64,000 nucleotides of DNA, from the NCBI RefSeq assembly GCF_001434575.1, contig NZ_AZDA01000121.1, forward strand, positions 30,117 to 94,116. The letters run 5' to 3'. A program made the translations under genes and the position numbers. Of this stretch, positions 1-7,164 are shown piece by piece. The notes under the pieces were generated by a model. That model was not told the DNA's origin. It ran no database searches and was given only the letters and a program-made list of their open reading frames with translations. Position 1 is the first letter of the stretch. Every line of letters starts with the position of its first letter. The DNA is from Loigolactobacillus bifermentans DSM 20003. Lineage in GTDB: Bacteria; Bacillota; Bacilli; Lactobacillales; Lactobacillaceae.

Positions 1-660
1 AGACTTTGAATTTAAAGCCGCTGCCCGCGCTTTTGCGGTGACCATGGTGTTGTGCCGTTTTTGATAAGTGGCTTGTGCCTGCGCTAATTGGGTTTGCGCC
101 TTGGTCAAGGCTGCCTGGGCTGCTGCAACGCCTTTGTTAGCAGTTTGTGCTTGGGTCAACGCTTTTTGTGCGGTTTCAACTGCGGTTTGCGCCTTGGTTA
201 AATCAATCTTGGCATACATTTGTTCCCCGCCAGCGGCGGCTAATTGCCCAACGGCTAAGTCAGCGTTCCCGCCATCATTAGCTTCACTGGCGTTGGCGTT
301 TTGGTAGCTCGCCTTGGCAACTGTTAAACGCCCTTGATCCTTTTGCAACGTTTCTTTGGCAGTTTTTAACGTTGCTTGTGCGGCGGTAACGGCAGCCTGT
401 GCTGTTTTAACAGCGGCCGCATCCCCTGCCTTTTTCGCTGTGGTTAACGTTCCTTGGGCCTTGGTCAACGCATTGGCGGCCGCTGTGTAATCCTGCTGAC
501 CGTACAGCACTTCTTCCGAAGCGGCCGCTAACCCGGCCGTTGCTGAACCAACGGTTGAACTTGAATCAGCTGTTGTTGCCGCCTGTGTTCCCGTAGCCAG
601 CCCCAAGCTGGCTAAAACGACCGTTGCCATCATGCATTTTGTCATAACCTTTAATGTCAT
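1..660 (-). CDS. Secreted Ala/Thr/Gln-rich coiled-coil protein, C-terminus beyond the window
   Basis: The frame is open from an ATG at 660 to the window edge (220 codons visible), so the gene is truncated only by the window. A GGGGGA ribosome binding site sits 6 nt before the ATG. The N-terminus is a Sec-type signal peptide: Lys at positions 4 and 8, a hydrophobic stretch, then a GTQA-A-like cleavage region near residue 28. The rest is rich in Ala, Thr, Gln and Lys with repeated AQ/TAK units, which predicts long amphipathic helix. It follows the gene at 685-1065 after 24 nt and is probably cotranscribed from the G9 promoter at 1149-1179. I do not recognise a catalytic domain; a surface or cell-wall associated protein is the likely class. 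Confidence 0.75.
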   Translation of the reverse strand, partial: MTLKVMTKCMMATVVLASLGLATGTQAATTADSSSTVGSATAGLAAASEEVLYGQQDYTAAANALTKAQGTLTTAKKAGDAAAVKTAQAAVTAAQATLKTAKETLQKDQGRLTVAKASYQNANASEANDGGNADLAVGQLAAAGGEQMYAKIDLTKAQTAVETAQKALTQAQTANKGVAAAQAALTKAQTQLAQAQATYQKRHNTMVTAKARAAALNSKS

Positions 661-684
661 TTTAAATCCCCCACAATTCCATTT

Positions 685-1065
685 TTAAAACCACGCTGTC
701 AGCAATGCGCGATAGGTGGTTTGGTCTAGCTGAACGCGATAACGCAGTAACTGCTGGCCTTGAAATATTAACACGCTCCAAGCCTGCCCTGGTACAAAGG
801 TAATCTGTACCGGCGTCATGCGCTTGCGACTGCCTTCCGTGTGAATCGAACCATCTGGTAACCTTACAAAATAAACATTTTTAACTGGCCCTTGTGCCAC
901 GCCACGCAGCCTATGCGCATCCTCACGTTTCACATTCAACGCAATGTAGCGAAAACCTTGTGGAAAACGGGCGCTTTCTGCTGCTTCAAATACTTGTTGC
1001 CGATCCTGTCGGGCGTCACGCTGATTGGTGACAAAAAAGCCGACTGCTCCAATCACGAATAGCAC
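685..1065 (-). CDS. Small single-pass membrane protein of unknown function
   Basis: From the GTG at 1065 the product is 126 residues: one N-terminal membrane segment (LFVIGAVGFFV) and an extracytoplasmic domain with no motif I recognise. The hydrophobic segment continues upstream in frame (IVSGSILIIGVV), and the only good ribosome binding site, AGAGGTGG at 1109-1116, lies far from the GTG. In that frame the codons at proper SD distance are ATA (1104-1102) and ATT (1098-1096), so the real start may be non-canonical and the protein about 138-140 aa. It is first in an operon with the secreted coiled-coil protein at 1-660. Confidence 0.6.
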   Translation of the reverse strand: MLFVIGAVGFFVTNQRDARQDRQQVFEAAESARFPQGFRYIALNVKREDAHRLRGVAQGPVKNVYFVRLPDGSIHTEGSRKRMTPVQITFVPGQAWSVLIFQGQQLLRYRVQLDQTTYRALLTAWF

Positions 1066-1148
1066 AACACCGATGATTAAAATGCTACCGGATACAATTG
1101 TTATTTTGCCACCTCTTTTTTTAAATCATTTGAACTTTGTTAACCTTC

Positions 1149-1179
1149 ATTATAGGGCAACCCCCCCCCGGTTTTTCAA
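1149..1179 (-). promoter_or_regulatory. Promoter with G9 homopolymer in the spacer
   Basis: On the minus strand a -35 TTGAAA (1179-1174) and a perfect -10 TATAAT (1154-1149) are separated by 19 nt, nine of which are an uninterrupted G run (1161-1169). Loss of two G would give the optimal 17-nt spacer. It drives the two-gene surface operon below 1105. The remaining DNA from 1180 to 1440 shows no gene. Confidence 0.5.
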
Positions 1180-1444
1180 GCGTTTGTAGAACACTTTACT
1201 GAATTATATTTTGATGTAACTGAGATTATTTCATGTAACATGTGTTCTATCATCACTAATTACCACCTCATGTAAAAAAATCACCTGCTAAGATCTGTTT
1301 ATATTGGGTACTCTGCTTAAGCCTTGTTCGATTCTGATAACAACAGTGCTTTAAATCTGAAAAAGCCGTTATGATCTGATTAATTGACCGTCAATTCATT
1401 TAAAAAATACCCCTCGCTTGTTTCTAAAATCAATCCTTGCACAC

Positions 1445-1475
1445 AAAAAAGAAGCCCTCCTTAAGAAAGCTTCTC
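1445..1475 (-). terminator. Rho-independent terminator of flavodoxin gene
   Basis: On the minus strand a GAAGC/GCTTC-based hairpin (1473-1451) is followed by six T. It lies about 50 nt after the flavodoxin stop codon. Confidence 0.7.
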
Positions 1476-1522
1476 AATAATCAAATCTAGCCTTTTAAAG
1501 GCTGATTCGTTTTTGCTGAAAG

Positions 1523-1966
1523 CTATGCCTTAACCAACTCATCGACAAATGTTTGCAATCGTGTAACATCATCGGCTTCAGCATCCTGATCGATTTTAAC
1601 AGTCGCGCTGCCTTGTTGAGCACCTGTTGCTTCAAAAGCTGCTTCAAACAAATCGGCTGCTCTGCAGAATGTTGTTGCATGCATTTCTTGATCCCCGCTG
1701 CCAACAACACCATAAACTTTACCTGAAAGTGTTTCAGTTGATAACGCATTATAGAAATCTTCGAATTCATCAGGTACTTCACCAACGCCATAAGTGTACG
1801 TGGCAACAACCGCAAGATCTGCATCCGCAAAAACATCACTTTCTGCGTCATCAGCTTCAATGCGTTCAACTTCTAATCCCGCCGCTTTGAATTTTTCCTC
1901 AAGAATTTCAGAGATACCTTCAACATTACCGGTCATACTTGCATAAACAATTTTAACGACTGTCAT
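1523..1966 (-). CDS. Flavodoxin
   Basis: This is a 147-residue flavodoxin, a small FMN electron carrier in the cytoplasm. The phosphate-binding loop (ASMTGNVEGI) is near residue 10, the tyrosine-bearing FMN loop (TYTYGVGEVPDEF) near 60, and the third loop (GSGDQ) near 95. The protein is strongly acidic, as usual for the family. An ATG at 1975 abuts the AGGAAGG ribosome binding site, so the ATG at 1966, 9 nt after it, is the likelier start. Monocistronic: a terminator follows, and a hairpin leader (1984-2026) precedes. The redox partner cannot be told from this window. Confidence 0.9.
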   Translation of the reverse strand: MTVVKIVYASMTGNVEGISEILEEKFKAAGLEVERIEADDAESDVFADADLAVVATYTYGVGEVPDEFEDFYNALSTETLSGKVYGVVGSGDQEMHATTFCRAADLFEAAFEATGAQQGSATVKIDQDAEADDVTRLQTFVDELVKA

Positions 1967-1983
1967 TTGGACCATCCTTCCTG

Positions 1984-2026
1984 CTATCGATTGCCAACTA
2001 CGGCTAGCCTGCCGCGCAATCGATAG
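1984..2026 (-). promoter_or_regulatory. Long hairpin in the flavodoxin leader
   Basis: Perfect 11-base arms (CTATCGATTGC and GCAATCGATAG) flank a 21-nt centre that can itself fold (CGGC/GCCG). The element ends a few bases before the AGGAAGG ribosome binding site. It may be an RNA regulatory hairpin or a dyad protein-binding site. No T-run follows, so it is not a terminator. Confidence 0.5.
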
Positions 2027-2364
2027 GGATCATTTTATCAAACAAATTGATTATAATGGCTGACCAAACTTTTTGTGTAGTCAGATTTAAAACATCATTT
2101 TATGTTTTTCTGACGAATTCCTGTTTTAAAGCGCTTTAACGATGGCATCAATACCGCTTGTTAATTGGAAAATAGTCGTAAGACTCGCTTTGGCGTTTTG
2201 AAGTAATTGAGACTGTTTATCAATGACATGAAAGAATAACGATTCAGGTTAATAAAACTAACTGACCCAAAGCACAAGCGCAACCAATGTCAAATTTACG
2301 ATTATCATTATAAAAACTGCTACTCAATCTGATATTTTCCAATGTTTATGCCTTGAGAATCGTC

Positions 2365-2370
2365 TATAAT
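2365..2370 (+). promoter_or_regulatory. -10 element upstream of lipoprotein 1
   Basis: A perfect TATAAT lies about 60 nt before the first lipoprotein start; no convincing -35 is visible. Apart from this and the flavodoxin leader, 2027-2429 shows no gene. Confidence 0.4.
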
Positions 2371-2429
2371 ATAGCTTGAATTTTAATACAATAGGTTGTA
2401 ACTTAAGCATGAATAATAGGTGATCAATT

Positions 2430-3071
2430 ATGAAAAAGGCCATGGCATTGGCAGTCTCCGTTTTAACGGCTAGTGCGTTTTTAACTGGGTGTGCTAACAA
2501 GTCCAATAATGGAAACAGCGCTGCTTCAGCTAGCAGCTCAAAACAAGCCGCTAGTTCGATTGAAGCAGCTTCTTCTAAAAACAAAGCATCTAGCGAATCA
2601 TTGGCTAAAGCTAAGTCAGCAAGTGAGGCCAAAAAGAAGCAAAATCAATCGTCAGAAGCACAATCTGATAGTACTTCTCAAGCAACAAACAATACCACTA
2701 CAACCCCTGATTTCAGTCTTGATATTCATGCTTTTGTGAACAAATATGGCATGACCGAAGCTGCCTATCGCAGTACTTATATGGGAATGAGTAGTAAAGA
2801 AGCCTTGTACGCAACACCTGATTCGCATGAATCCTCTGGTGAAATTCAATCTGAAAATCTTTTTAAGCAAGGTAAGGATCCATATGCTGATACAAGTAGT
2901 AACTCAGATACAAATTCAAGCGAAGACACAACAAATTATGATAGTGATTATTACAATGACGATAGCGACTATGTCGAATATCCTAATGGCGCACAAAAGG
3001 CAGTCTCTGGCAAAAATGATGATTGGTATACCGAACAATACCAGAAACATCATCCGGAAGCCCAGCAATAA
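2430..3071 (+). CDS. Putative lipoprotein, first of a tandem pair
   Basis: The 213-residue product begins with a lipoprotein signal peptide; the lipobox LTGC places the lipidated Cys at residue 21. A Ser/Ala/Lys-rich linker (residues 22-85) follows, then a compact conserved block (about 93-152) containing FVNKYGMTEAAYR. The C-terminal 60 residues are rich in Asp, Ser, Asn and Tyr. The block recurs almost identically in the next gene. The ribosome binding site is ATAGGTGATC. No enzyme motif is visible; anchoring to the outer face of the membrane is the only inference. Confidence 0.8.
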   Translation: MKKAMALAVSVLTASAFLTGCANKSNNGNSAASASSSKQAASSIEAASSKNKASSESLAKAKSASEAKKKQNQSSEAQSDSTSQATNNTTTTPDFSLDIHAFVNKYGMTEAAYRSTYMGMSSKEALYATPDSHESSGEIQSENLFKQGKDPYADTSSNSDTNSSEDTTNYDSDYYNDDSDYVEYPNGAQKAVSGKNDDWYTEQYQKHHPEAQQ

Positions 3072-3126
3072 AGTAACTGATTAGTCTGCCCCTGAAATAG
3101 TTACATGAAAGTATAGGTGATCACTC

Positions 3127-3666
3127 ATGAAAAAAACCATTATCGTTCTCATATCTATTTTAACTGCTGGTACATTTTTAGCTGGCTGTTCTAGTCATTC
3201 TAGTCATAAAAATAGTGCTGCTTCAGCTAGCAGCTCGAAACAAGCTGCTAGCTCGATCAAAGTAGCTGCCTCTAAAAATAAAGCGTCTAGTGAATCATTG
3301 GCTAAAGCTAAATCAGCAAGTGAAGCTACCGCAAAATCAGAAAGCAAAGTGGCTAGCGCTTCAAGCCAGACAAGTGAATCAGTAGCTGCCGCCGAAAGTA
3401 ACGCTCAAAGCTCATCTAATCAATCAGCAACGACACAAGCTAGTAGTAGCTCACAGGTAGCAAATAGTGACACGACCCCTGATTTCAGTCTTGATATTCA
3501 TGCTTTTGTGAACAAATATGGCATGACCGAAGCTGCCTATCGCAGTACTTATATGGGGATGAGTAGCAAAGAAGCCTTGTACGCAACACCTGATTCGCAT
3601 GAATCTTCTGGTGAAATCCAATCTGAAAATCTTTTTAAGCAAGGTAAGGATCCATATGCCAACTAG
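3127..3666 (+). CDS. Putative lipoprotein, second of a tandem pair
   Basis: A 179-residue paralogue of the preceding gene with lipobox LAGC (Cys 21), a longer Ser/Ala-rich linker, and the same ~60-residue block. Unlike the first copy it stops right after the block, lacking the Asp/Ser/Asn tail. Over about 185 nt (3475-3660 against 2704-2889) the two genes differ at only about four positions, while the linkers have diverged, which points to recent duplication or gene conversion of the block. Both share the ATAGGTGATC ribosome binding site context and are separated by 55 nt. Confidence 0.8.
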   Translation: MKKTIIVLISILTAGTFLAGCSSHSSHKNSAASASSSKQAASSIKVAASKNKASSESLAKAKSASEATAKSESKVASASSQTSESVAAAESNAQSSSNQSATTQASSSSQVANSDTTPDFSLDIHAFVNKYGMTEAAYRSTYMGMSSKEALYATPDSHESSGEIQSENLFKQGKDPYAN

Positions 3667-3682
3667 CTTAACAATGAATGAT

Positions 3683-3711
3683 TTGCTGATCTAAGTTTCC
3701 CTAATTATAAT
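3683..3711 (+). promoter_or_regulatory. Promoter of small RNA, repeat copy 1
   Basis: TTGCTG (3683-3688), a 17-nt spacer and a perfect TATAAT (3706-3711). The same -35/17/-10 arrangement is kept at 6655-6683 in the second repeat copy. Confidence 0.6.
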
Positions 3712-3715
3712 AACA

Positions 3716-3752
3716 ATGTAAAAAGACAGTTTGTCGATGGCACTCGACAAAC
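3716..3752 (-). terminator. Hairpin terminating the minus-strand message, copy 1
   Basis: A perfect 13-bp inverted repeat (GACAGTTTGTCGA / TCGACAAACTGTC) with a 6-nt loop is followed on the minus strand by TTTTT. It ends the message converging on the small RNA. Confidence 0.6.
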
Positions 3753-3816
3753 TGTCTAACGTGAGCACAGCACATGTATTGAGGATGGAGCTAGCCTTTA
3801 ATGGTTGGCTCTTTTT
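3718..3816 (+). ncRNA. Candidate antisense small RNA, repeat copy 1
   Basis: About 99 nt from the promoter at 3683-3711 to a terminator hairpin (GAGCTAGCC/GGTTGGCTC, two G-U pairs) followed by TTTTT at 3812-3816. The G-U pairs become mismatches on the other strand, so the terminator is plus-strand specific. The transcript runs convergently into the 3' end of a minus-strand message that could encode a 35-aa peptide (3798-3905). This resembles type I antitoxin RNAs of the Fst/Lpt class. Inferred from sequence only. Confidence 0.5.
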
Positions 3817-3905
3817 ATTATTTCGTAAGCGAGGACAAACTTAATTGGTGCCACTGAGATAATATCAATCGTAATGGTTCCATTTTCCGCCTGCACAGCA
3901 ACCAT
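3798..3905 (-). CDS. Candidate 35-aa toxin-like peptide, copy 1
   Basis: ATG at 3905 to TAA at 3798. The C-terminal part has a hydrophobic core with a basic end (TIDIISVAPIKF then AYEIIKRANH). The frame is shared without indels over its last 25 codons with the copy at 6767-6856. No clear ribosome binding site lies next to this ATG. A short amphipathic or membrane peptide opposed by the convergent small RNA is the interpretation; it could instead be non-coding. Confidence 0.3.
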   Translation of the reverse strand: MVAVQAENGTITIDIISVAPIKFVLAYEIIKRANH

Positions 3906-4270
3906 ATTTGTAAATGGTCATCGCTTCATTCACACCATTTTGAAATGACGTTCACTTACCCATACTTTTTCGCGCCAGCCATTTTCAGGTCATCATGCCA
4001 ATCGATTATGACATGATGATAACAAGCTAAATTGATGATTAACAATTAAGACTTGTGCACTGACTATGATATTCGAATAGAATTGATTATTTCTTACCTG
4101 CTAACCTTAATTAGTGTTTCCATTCAGCACATTGTTCGTGCTATTTCCGGGCTATAGCTATTTATTTCGTCTAATTGTTGATGAGACAATACCTAAATTT
4201 TTGAACTTTTCTTTCCATGAAAGCAAAAATCAGCCAATCAGATATTTCCAGTATGACGATCACTTATCTC

Positions 4271-4310
4271 TATCTCATCATACCTTATCATACCTTATCA
4301 TATCTCATCA
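4271..4310. repeat. Four 10-bp imperfect tandem units
   Basis: Units TATCTCATCA, TACCTTATCA, TACCTTATCA, TATCTCATCA run in register and end immediately next to the stop codon of the AlbA-type gene. Confidence 0.8.
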
Positions 4311-5807
4311 TTACCGTTGTATTAATACATACCGTGTGCTCGGCCCGCCACCAACTTTTCGCAAAATATTGGCGCTAATCAATTGTTTTAAGTATCGAAT
4401 CGCCTGCGCTTGTTTAACATTTAAAAGCGTTTCTACGGTTGACCTGTCAATCGAATCATGTTCGCTTAAGTACGTTATAATTTTACTTTGGTAATTTGGA
4501 ATAAACGGATCAATTTCTACTTTTTTAGTTTGTAGCATATTATCTGCGTTCAAATTATGGCCGTTATCAATAAAAAAGTGCTGTGCATTTGAAAGATTAT
4601 TTAATCTCTCAGGCGTAATCGGCAGTTTAACAGTAAACTGATCTTCATTATCAATGAGCGGTTCTGCCCCTAATAGGATTGGCGCAAACTCAAAAATTTT
4701 ACTAACGCCTGAACCTAATTCTTCAACTAAGCCAATGAGATGAAAAACCCGGGCAATATTGGGATTTTTAGGATACGGCCAAATATCACCACGCCGTATT
4801 TTCCCAGGATGCATCGGTTTATTGGCATTTTCAAATTGAATTGACGTTGCAGTGATGGTGATTCTCGAAACAAATGGATTAGAATACTCGCGGTGCACCA
4901 GCATGTTTACGATCAGTTCACGAAAAAGTACATCTCTTATTTCAATTCGTTTATCTTGGCGTAAATAAAATGGTTGATTGATGTGTTTTGCAATAAAAGC
5001 CATCATTTGCGAATAACTATCAATGAGGTTGGTTGAGATTCTTAATCGATCATCATAACGATCAACGTCTTTGATTTTCACCACAATATCAAGTGCAAAG
5101 TAAGGCAACACACTTCTAATGACATCATCTTTTCCAAACAATAAAATACTTGCCAGTGTGAAACCTGCTATCCCATTCGCGTAATCCTTTTTATACATTG
5201 ATAAACTTTTTAAAACTTGCAAGTCTGATTGGTTGGCCAGATTATGCTCACCTTTTACATTCGTGCTGGATTTTCTAACAAAATCAGTCAAATCAGCACG
5301 AAAATCCGTTATCTCAACATATGGATAAATCTTGTTTTCAGTGTATTCAACTTGCTTTCTCGCATACATCTGTTGCACTAGATTCGTATTATTCGTAATG
5401 TCAATATCGGCATCACCATGACGATCAAAAATAATCCGGCCATTCATACGATGAACCTGTGAACTATTGGGAACATAAATATGCAAGATTATTTTGTCAT
5501 CAATCCAGTAAGGCGCAATGTCCAAATACAAAGCAGGCATTAGCTTATTACCCGACTGAATCGTCGTGATAAATTCTTTCGTCATCTTAGTAAGATTCAC
5601 GTCTGACAATCCTAGCACATTGCCCGTATCATCTACCCCTAAATAAATGTTACCGCCATCTCGATTCGAGAACGCACACACGGTTTCATACACATCTTTT
5701 GGAATTTGACCTTGTCCATCCCGCCCTTGCGCCGCCTTAAACTCAATGCGAATAGATTCTTTTCCATCAGTAATTTCATGCTCTAAATTTTCGGGGATCC
5801 TTTTCAA
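4311..5807 (-). CDS. AlbA_2/Schlafen-type regulator with ATPase-like and winged-helix parts
   Basis: The 498-residue product begins with an AlbA_2 (divergent AAA_4/Schlafen-like) domain: the IRIEFKAAQG start at about residue 19, and the NRDGGNIYLGVDDTG stretch near 49, typical of this nucleic-acid-associated fold. The middle (about 290-390) has the ATP-binding HATPase_c_4-type features, including RELIVNMLVHREY and GSGVSKIF. The C-terminus (430-498) looks like a winged helix. The start is TTG at 5807, 7 nt after a perfect AGGAGG. Homologues are usually annotated as transcriptional regulators. It lies alone in an accessory stretch, next to toxin-antitoxin debris; a defence role is possible but unsupported. 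Confidence 0.8.
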   Translation of the reverse strand: MKRIPENLEHEITDGKESIRIEFKAAQGRDGQGQIPKDVYETVCAFSNRDGGNIYLGVDDTGNVLGLSDVNLTKMTKEFITTIQSGNKLMPALYLDIAPYWIDDKIILHIYVPNSSQVHRMNGRIIFDRHGDADIDITNNTNLVQQMYARKQVEYTENKIYPYVEITDFRADLTDFVRKSSTNVKGEHNLANQSDLQVLKSLSMYKKDYANGIAGFTLASILLFGKDDVIRSVLPYFALDIVVKIKDVDRYDDRLRISTNLIDSYSQMMAFIAKHINQPFYLRQDKRIEIRDVLFRELIVNMLVHREYSNPFVSRITITATSIQFENANKPMHPGKIRRGDIWPYPKNPNIARVFHLIGLVEELGSGVSKIFEFAPILLGAEPLIDNEDQFTVKLPITPERLNNLSNAQHFFIDNGHNLNADNMLQTKKVEIDPFIPNYQSKIITYLSEHDSIDRSTVETLLNVKQAQAIRYLKQLISANILRKVGGGPSTRYVLIQR

Positions 5808-5889
5808 AAAAATACCTCCTCAAGCAAACGTCAGGTTCGTAACCACTATCTATATTCTACCTGATTGGGATTCTTTTTTGTTATCACCT

Positions 5890-6019
5890 TTAGGACCAGT
5901 TGCATATGTCAGACCCATAACGTGAGTAGCCACCAGCTAGTCCGAGTTTCTGAATTTTAATGCCTGTAGCTGGATCAAAATTAATAGCAATAATGCAGCC
6001 GTTTAGGTATGTCTACCAC
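5890..6019 (-). pseudogene. Remnant of a MazF/PemK-type toxin gene
   Basis: The frame starting with GTG at 6019, overlapping the antitoxin stop, reads VVDIPKR. After a shift the next frame reads CIIAINFDPATGIKIQKLG and ends at TAA 5890. MazF proteins begin with a very similar IPK-GDII-INFDPxxGxEIQKRRP stretch. Here a frameshift near 6000 and an early stop leave fewer than 45 codons of a ~110-residue family. The toxin is therefore inactive. Confidence 0.7.
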
Positions 6020-6264
6020 AACTCTTTCCCTACTGGTTTTGTATTTTCCCAAACGTTGAGATCAGTTGCACGCTGATAACACCCATGCCAATTTTTGAAT
6101 AGGTCATCCAAGCGATTTATTGTTTTCTTCGAAGGCTTAAGAATGAATTCTCCGTTAGCCTTTTTCTCAACTTTGTACCGCGTACCAGGTGTCACGGCCA
6201 AGTTACTTGGAATGATAGCAACAATGGCGTTATCCTGTTTTTGAACCCTTACATCGCTTTTCAT
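6013..6264 (-). CDS. MazE/AbrB-type antitoxin, orphan
   Basis: The 83-residue product has an N-terminal SpoVT-AbrB-like swapped-hairpin segment (VAIIPSNLAVTPGTRYKV, residues 15-32) and a C-terminal tail rich in Trp, Asn and Lys, as in MazE/PemI antitoxins that bind MazF through the tail. The stop overlaps the start of a broken mazF, the usual operon order. With the toxin destroyed, it may remain as an autoregulator or as an anti-addiction gene neutralising a MazF elsewhere. Confidence 0.75.
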   Translation of the reverse strand: MKSDVRVQKQDNAIVAIIPSNLAVTPGTRYKVEKKANGEFILKPSKKTINRLDDLFKNWHGCYQRATDLNVWENTKPVGKELW

Positions 6265-6654
6265 GAGTCTAGCCTCACTTCCAATTACTATTTTCTAACT
6301 CATAACATGCCCACGTGAATACACAAGCTTAACACATTTTGAAAAACCTTTCCTAGAGAGTACAGCTTTTGGGACCATTTTTGTCAATTAACATTAGTTT
6401 ACGCATTTGCTTTTATGATCTATTTCCGATTCTGTATCTTAAACACTTCGATAATTGTTATAACATTACAATTTTAAGTGCGCTTCACTAACACCATAGG
6501 CTAGCCTATTCAAATAGTGTTGCATTGATTTGACGATTCAGGAAGTTATCTTCCTACTATATATTCTACATTTTAGTCACTAATTGATACTCCGTTTATC
6601 TATGCTAGGGAGCACCTTAAATTAAGCACAACTCATTTTTACAAATTAAGTGAT

Positions 6655-6683
6655 TTGCTTATCCAGCTTTTCCCAGTTATAAT
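6655..6683 (+). promoter_or_regulatory. Promoter of small RNA, repeat copy 2
   Basis: TTGCTT (6655-6660), 17-nt spacer, TATAAT (6678-6683). It has the same geometry as in copy 1 although the surrounding bases differ. Confidence 0.6.
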
Positions 6684-6689
6684 AACAGT

Positions 6690-6786
6690 TAAAAGGACAG
6701 CCGTCGATGGCACTCGACAAACTGTCTAGCGTGAGCACAGCACGTGCATTGGGTCGGAGCTAGCCTTTAGCGGTTGGCTCTTTTTG
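6690..6786 (+). ncRNA. Candidate antisense small RNA, repeat copy 2
   Basis: About 97 nt, ending in a GAGCTAGCC/GGTTGGCTC hairpin followed by TTTTT. It is convergent with the minus-strand message carrying the peptide at 6767-6856. Promoter, length and terminator match the RNA at 3718-3816. Confidence 0.5.
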
Positions 6787-6856
6787 TTATCTCGTGAGCT
6801 AAGGCAAACTTAATTGCCGCCTCTGAGATAATATCAATCGCAATGGCCCAAGCCAT
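6767..6856 (-). CDS. Candidate 29-aa toxin-like peptide, copy 2
   Basis: ATG at 6856, preceded by CAGGAAA at good distance, to TAA at 6767. The product MAWAIAIDIISEAAIKF then ALAHEITKRANR is hydrophobic with a basic C-terminus, a typical shape for membrane-acting type I toxins. Ten codons differ from copy 1 over the shared part, three of them silently, with no indel. Its message would overlap the small RNA at 6690-6786. Confidence 0.4.
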   Translation of the reverse strand: MAWAIAIDIISEAAIKFALAHEITKRANR

Positions 6857-7139
6857 CTTGATTTTCCTGCTGCACGGTGACCGTATTTGCACATGGCTGT
6901 CACCTCATTCGTTCACTCAGTTTTTGAAATGGGAATCACTTGCCCGTACTTTTTTCACGCAAGCCGTTTTCAGGTCATGACGCCGTCAATTGGCTATGAT
7001 GCCATTATAACAAGTATCATTTTTAATTCCTTATATTAAGAATATAGAACCATAAGAAATACCGAAACAGCTACGGCAAGCATCCAACTCAGATTTTATC
7101 ATTTTATAAAACGCATTACTTGCACGCTCCCTTTTCCAA

Positions 7140-7164
7140 AGTTATTGGTCACTGGCCAATAACT
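7140..7164. repeat. Inverted repeat, 9-bp arms
   Basis: AGTTATTGG and CCAATAACT with a 7-nt centre in a non-coding stretch. Role unknown; without a T-run it is not a good terminator. Confidence 0.5.

Larger units (their letters stand above)
3718..4035. repeat. ~320-bp dispersed repeat, copy 1
   Basis: This segment matches 6690-7015 over its whole length with frequent substitutions and small indels. Shared parts are the small-RNA promoter and body, both terminator hairpins, the small minus-strand reading frame, and a TTTTCAGGTCAT-containing upstream part. The rest of 3667-4310 holds no other gene. Confidence 0.7.
6690..7015. repeat. ~325-bp dispersed repeat, copy 2
   Basis: Second copy of the element at 3718-4035. 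The lower hairpin is partly eroded (GACAGCCGTCGA against TCGACAAACTGTC). The flanking non-coding stretch 6265-7384 holds otherwise only a 9-bp inverted repeat (7140-7164) and a partial direct repeat GGGTGCCC/GAGTGCCC near 7300; no gene is visible. Confidence 0.7.

Noticed and set aside
1495..1869. 124-codon open frame opposite-phase within the flavodoxin gene
   Set aside because: It overlaps a well-supported flavodoxin in another frame, lacks a ribosome binding site and has no recognisable motif.
4114..4494. Plus-strand 126-codon frame over the end of the AlbA-type gene
   Set aside because: Covers the tandem 10-bp repeats and the antisense of a clear domain gene, with no ribosome binding site.
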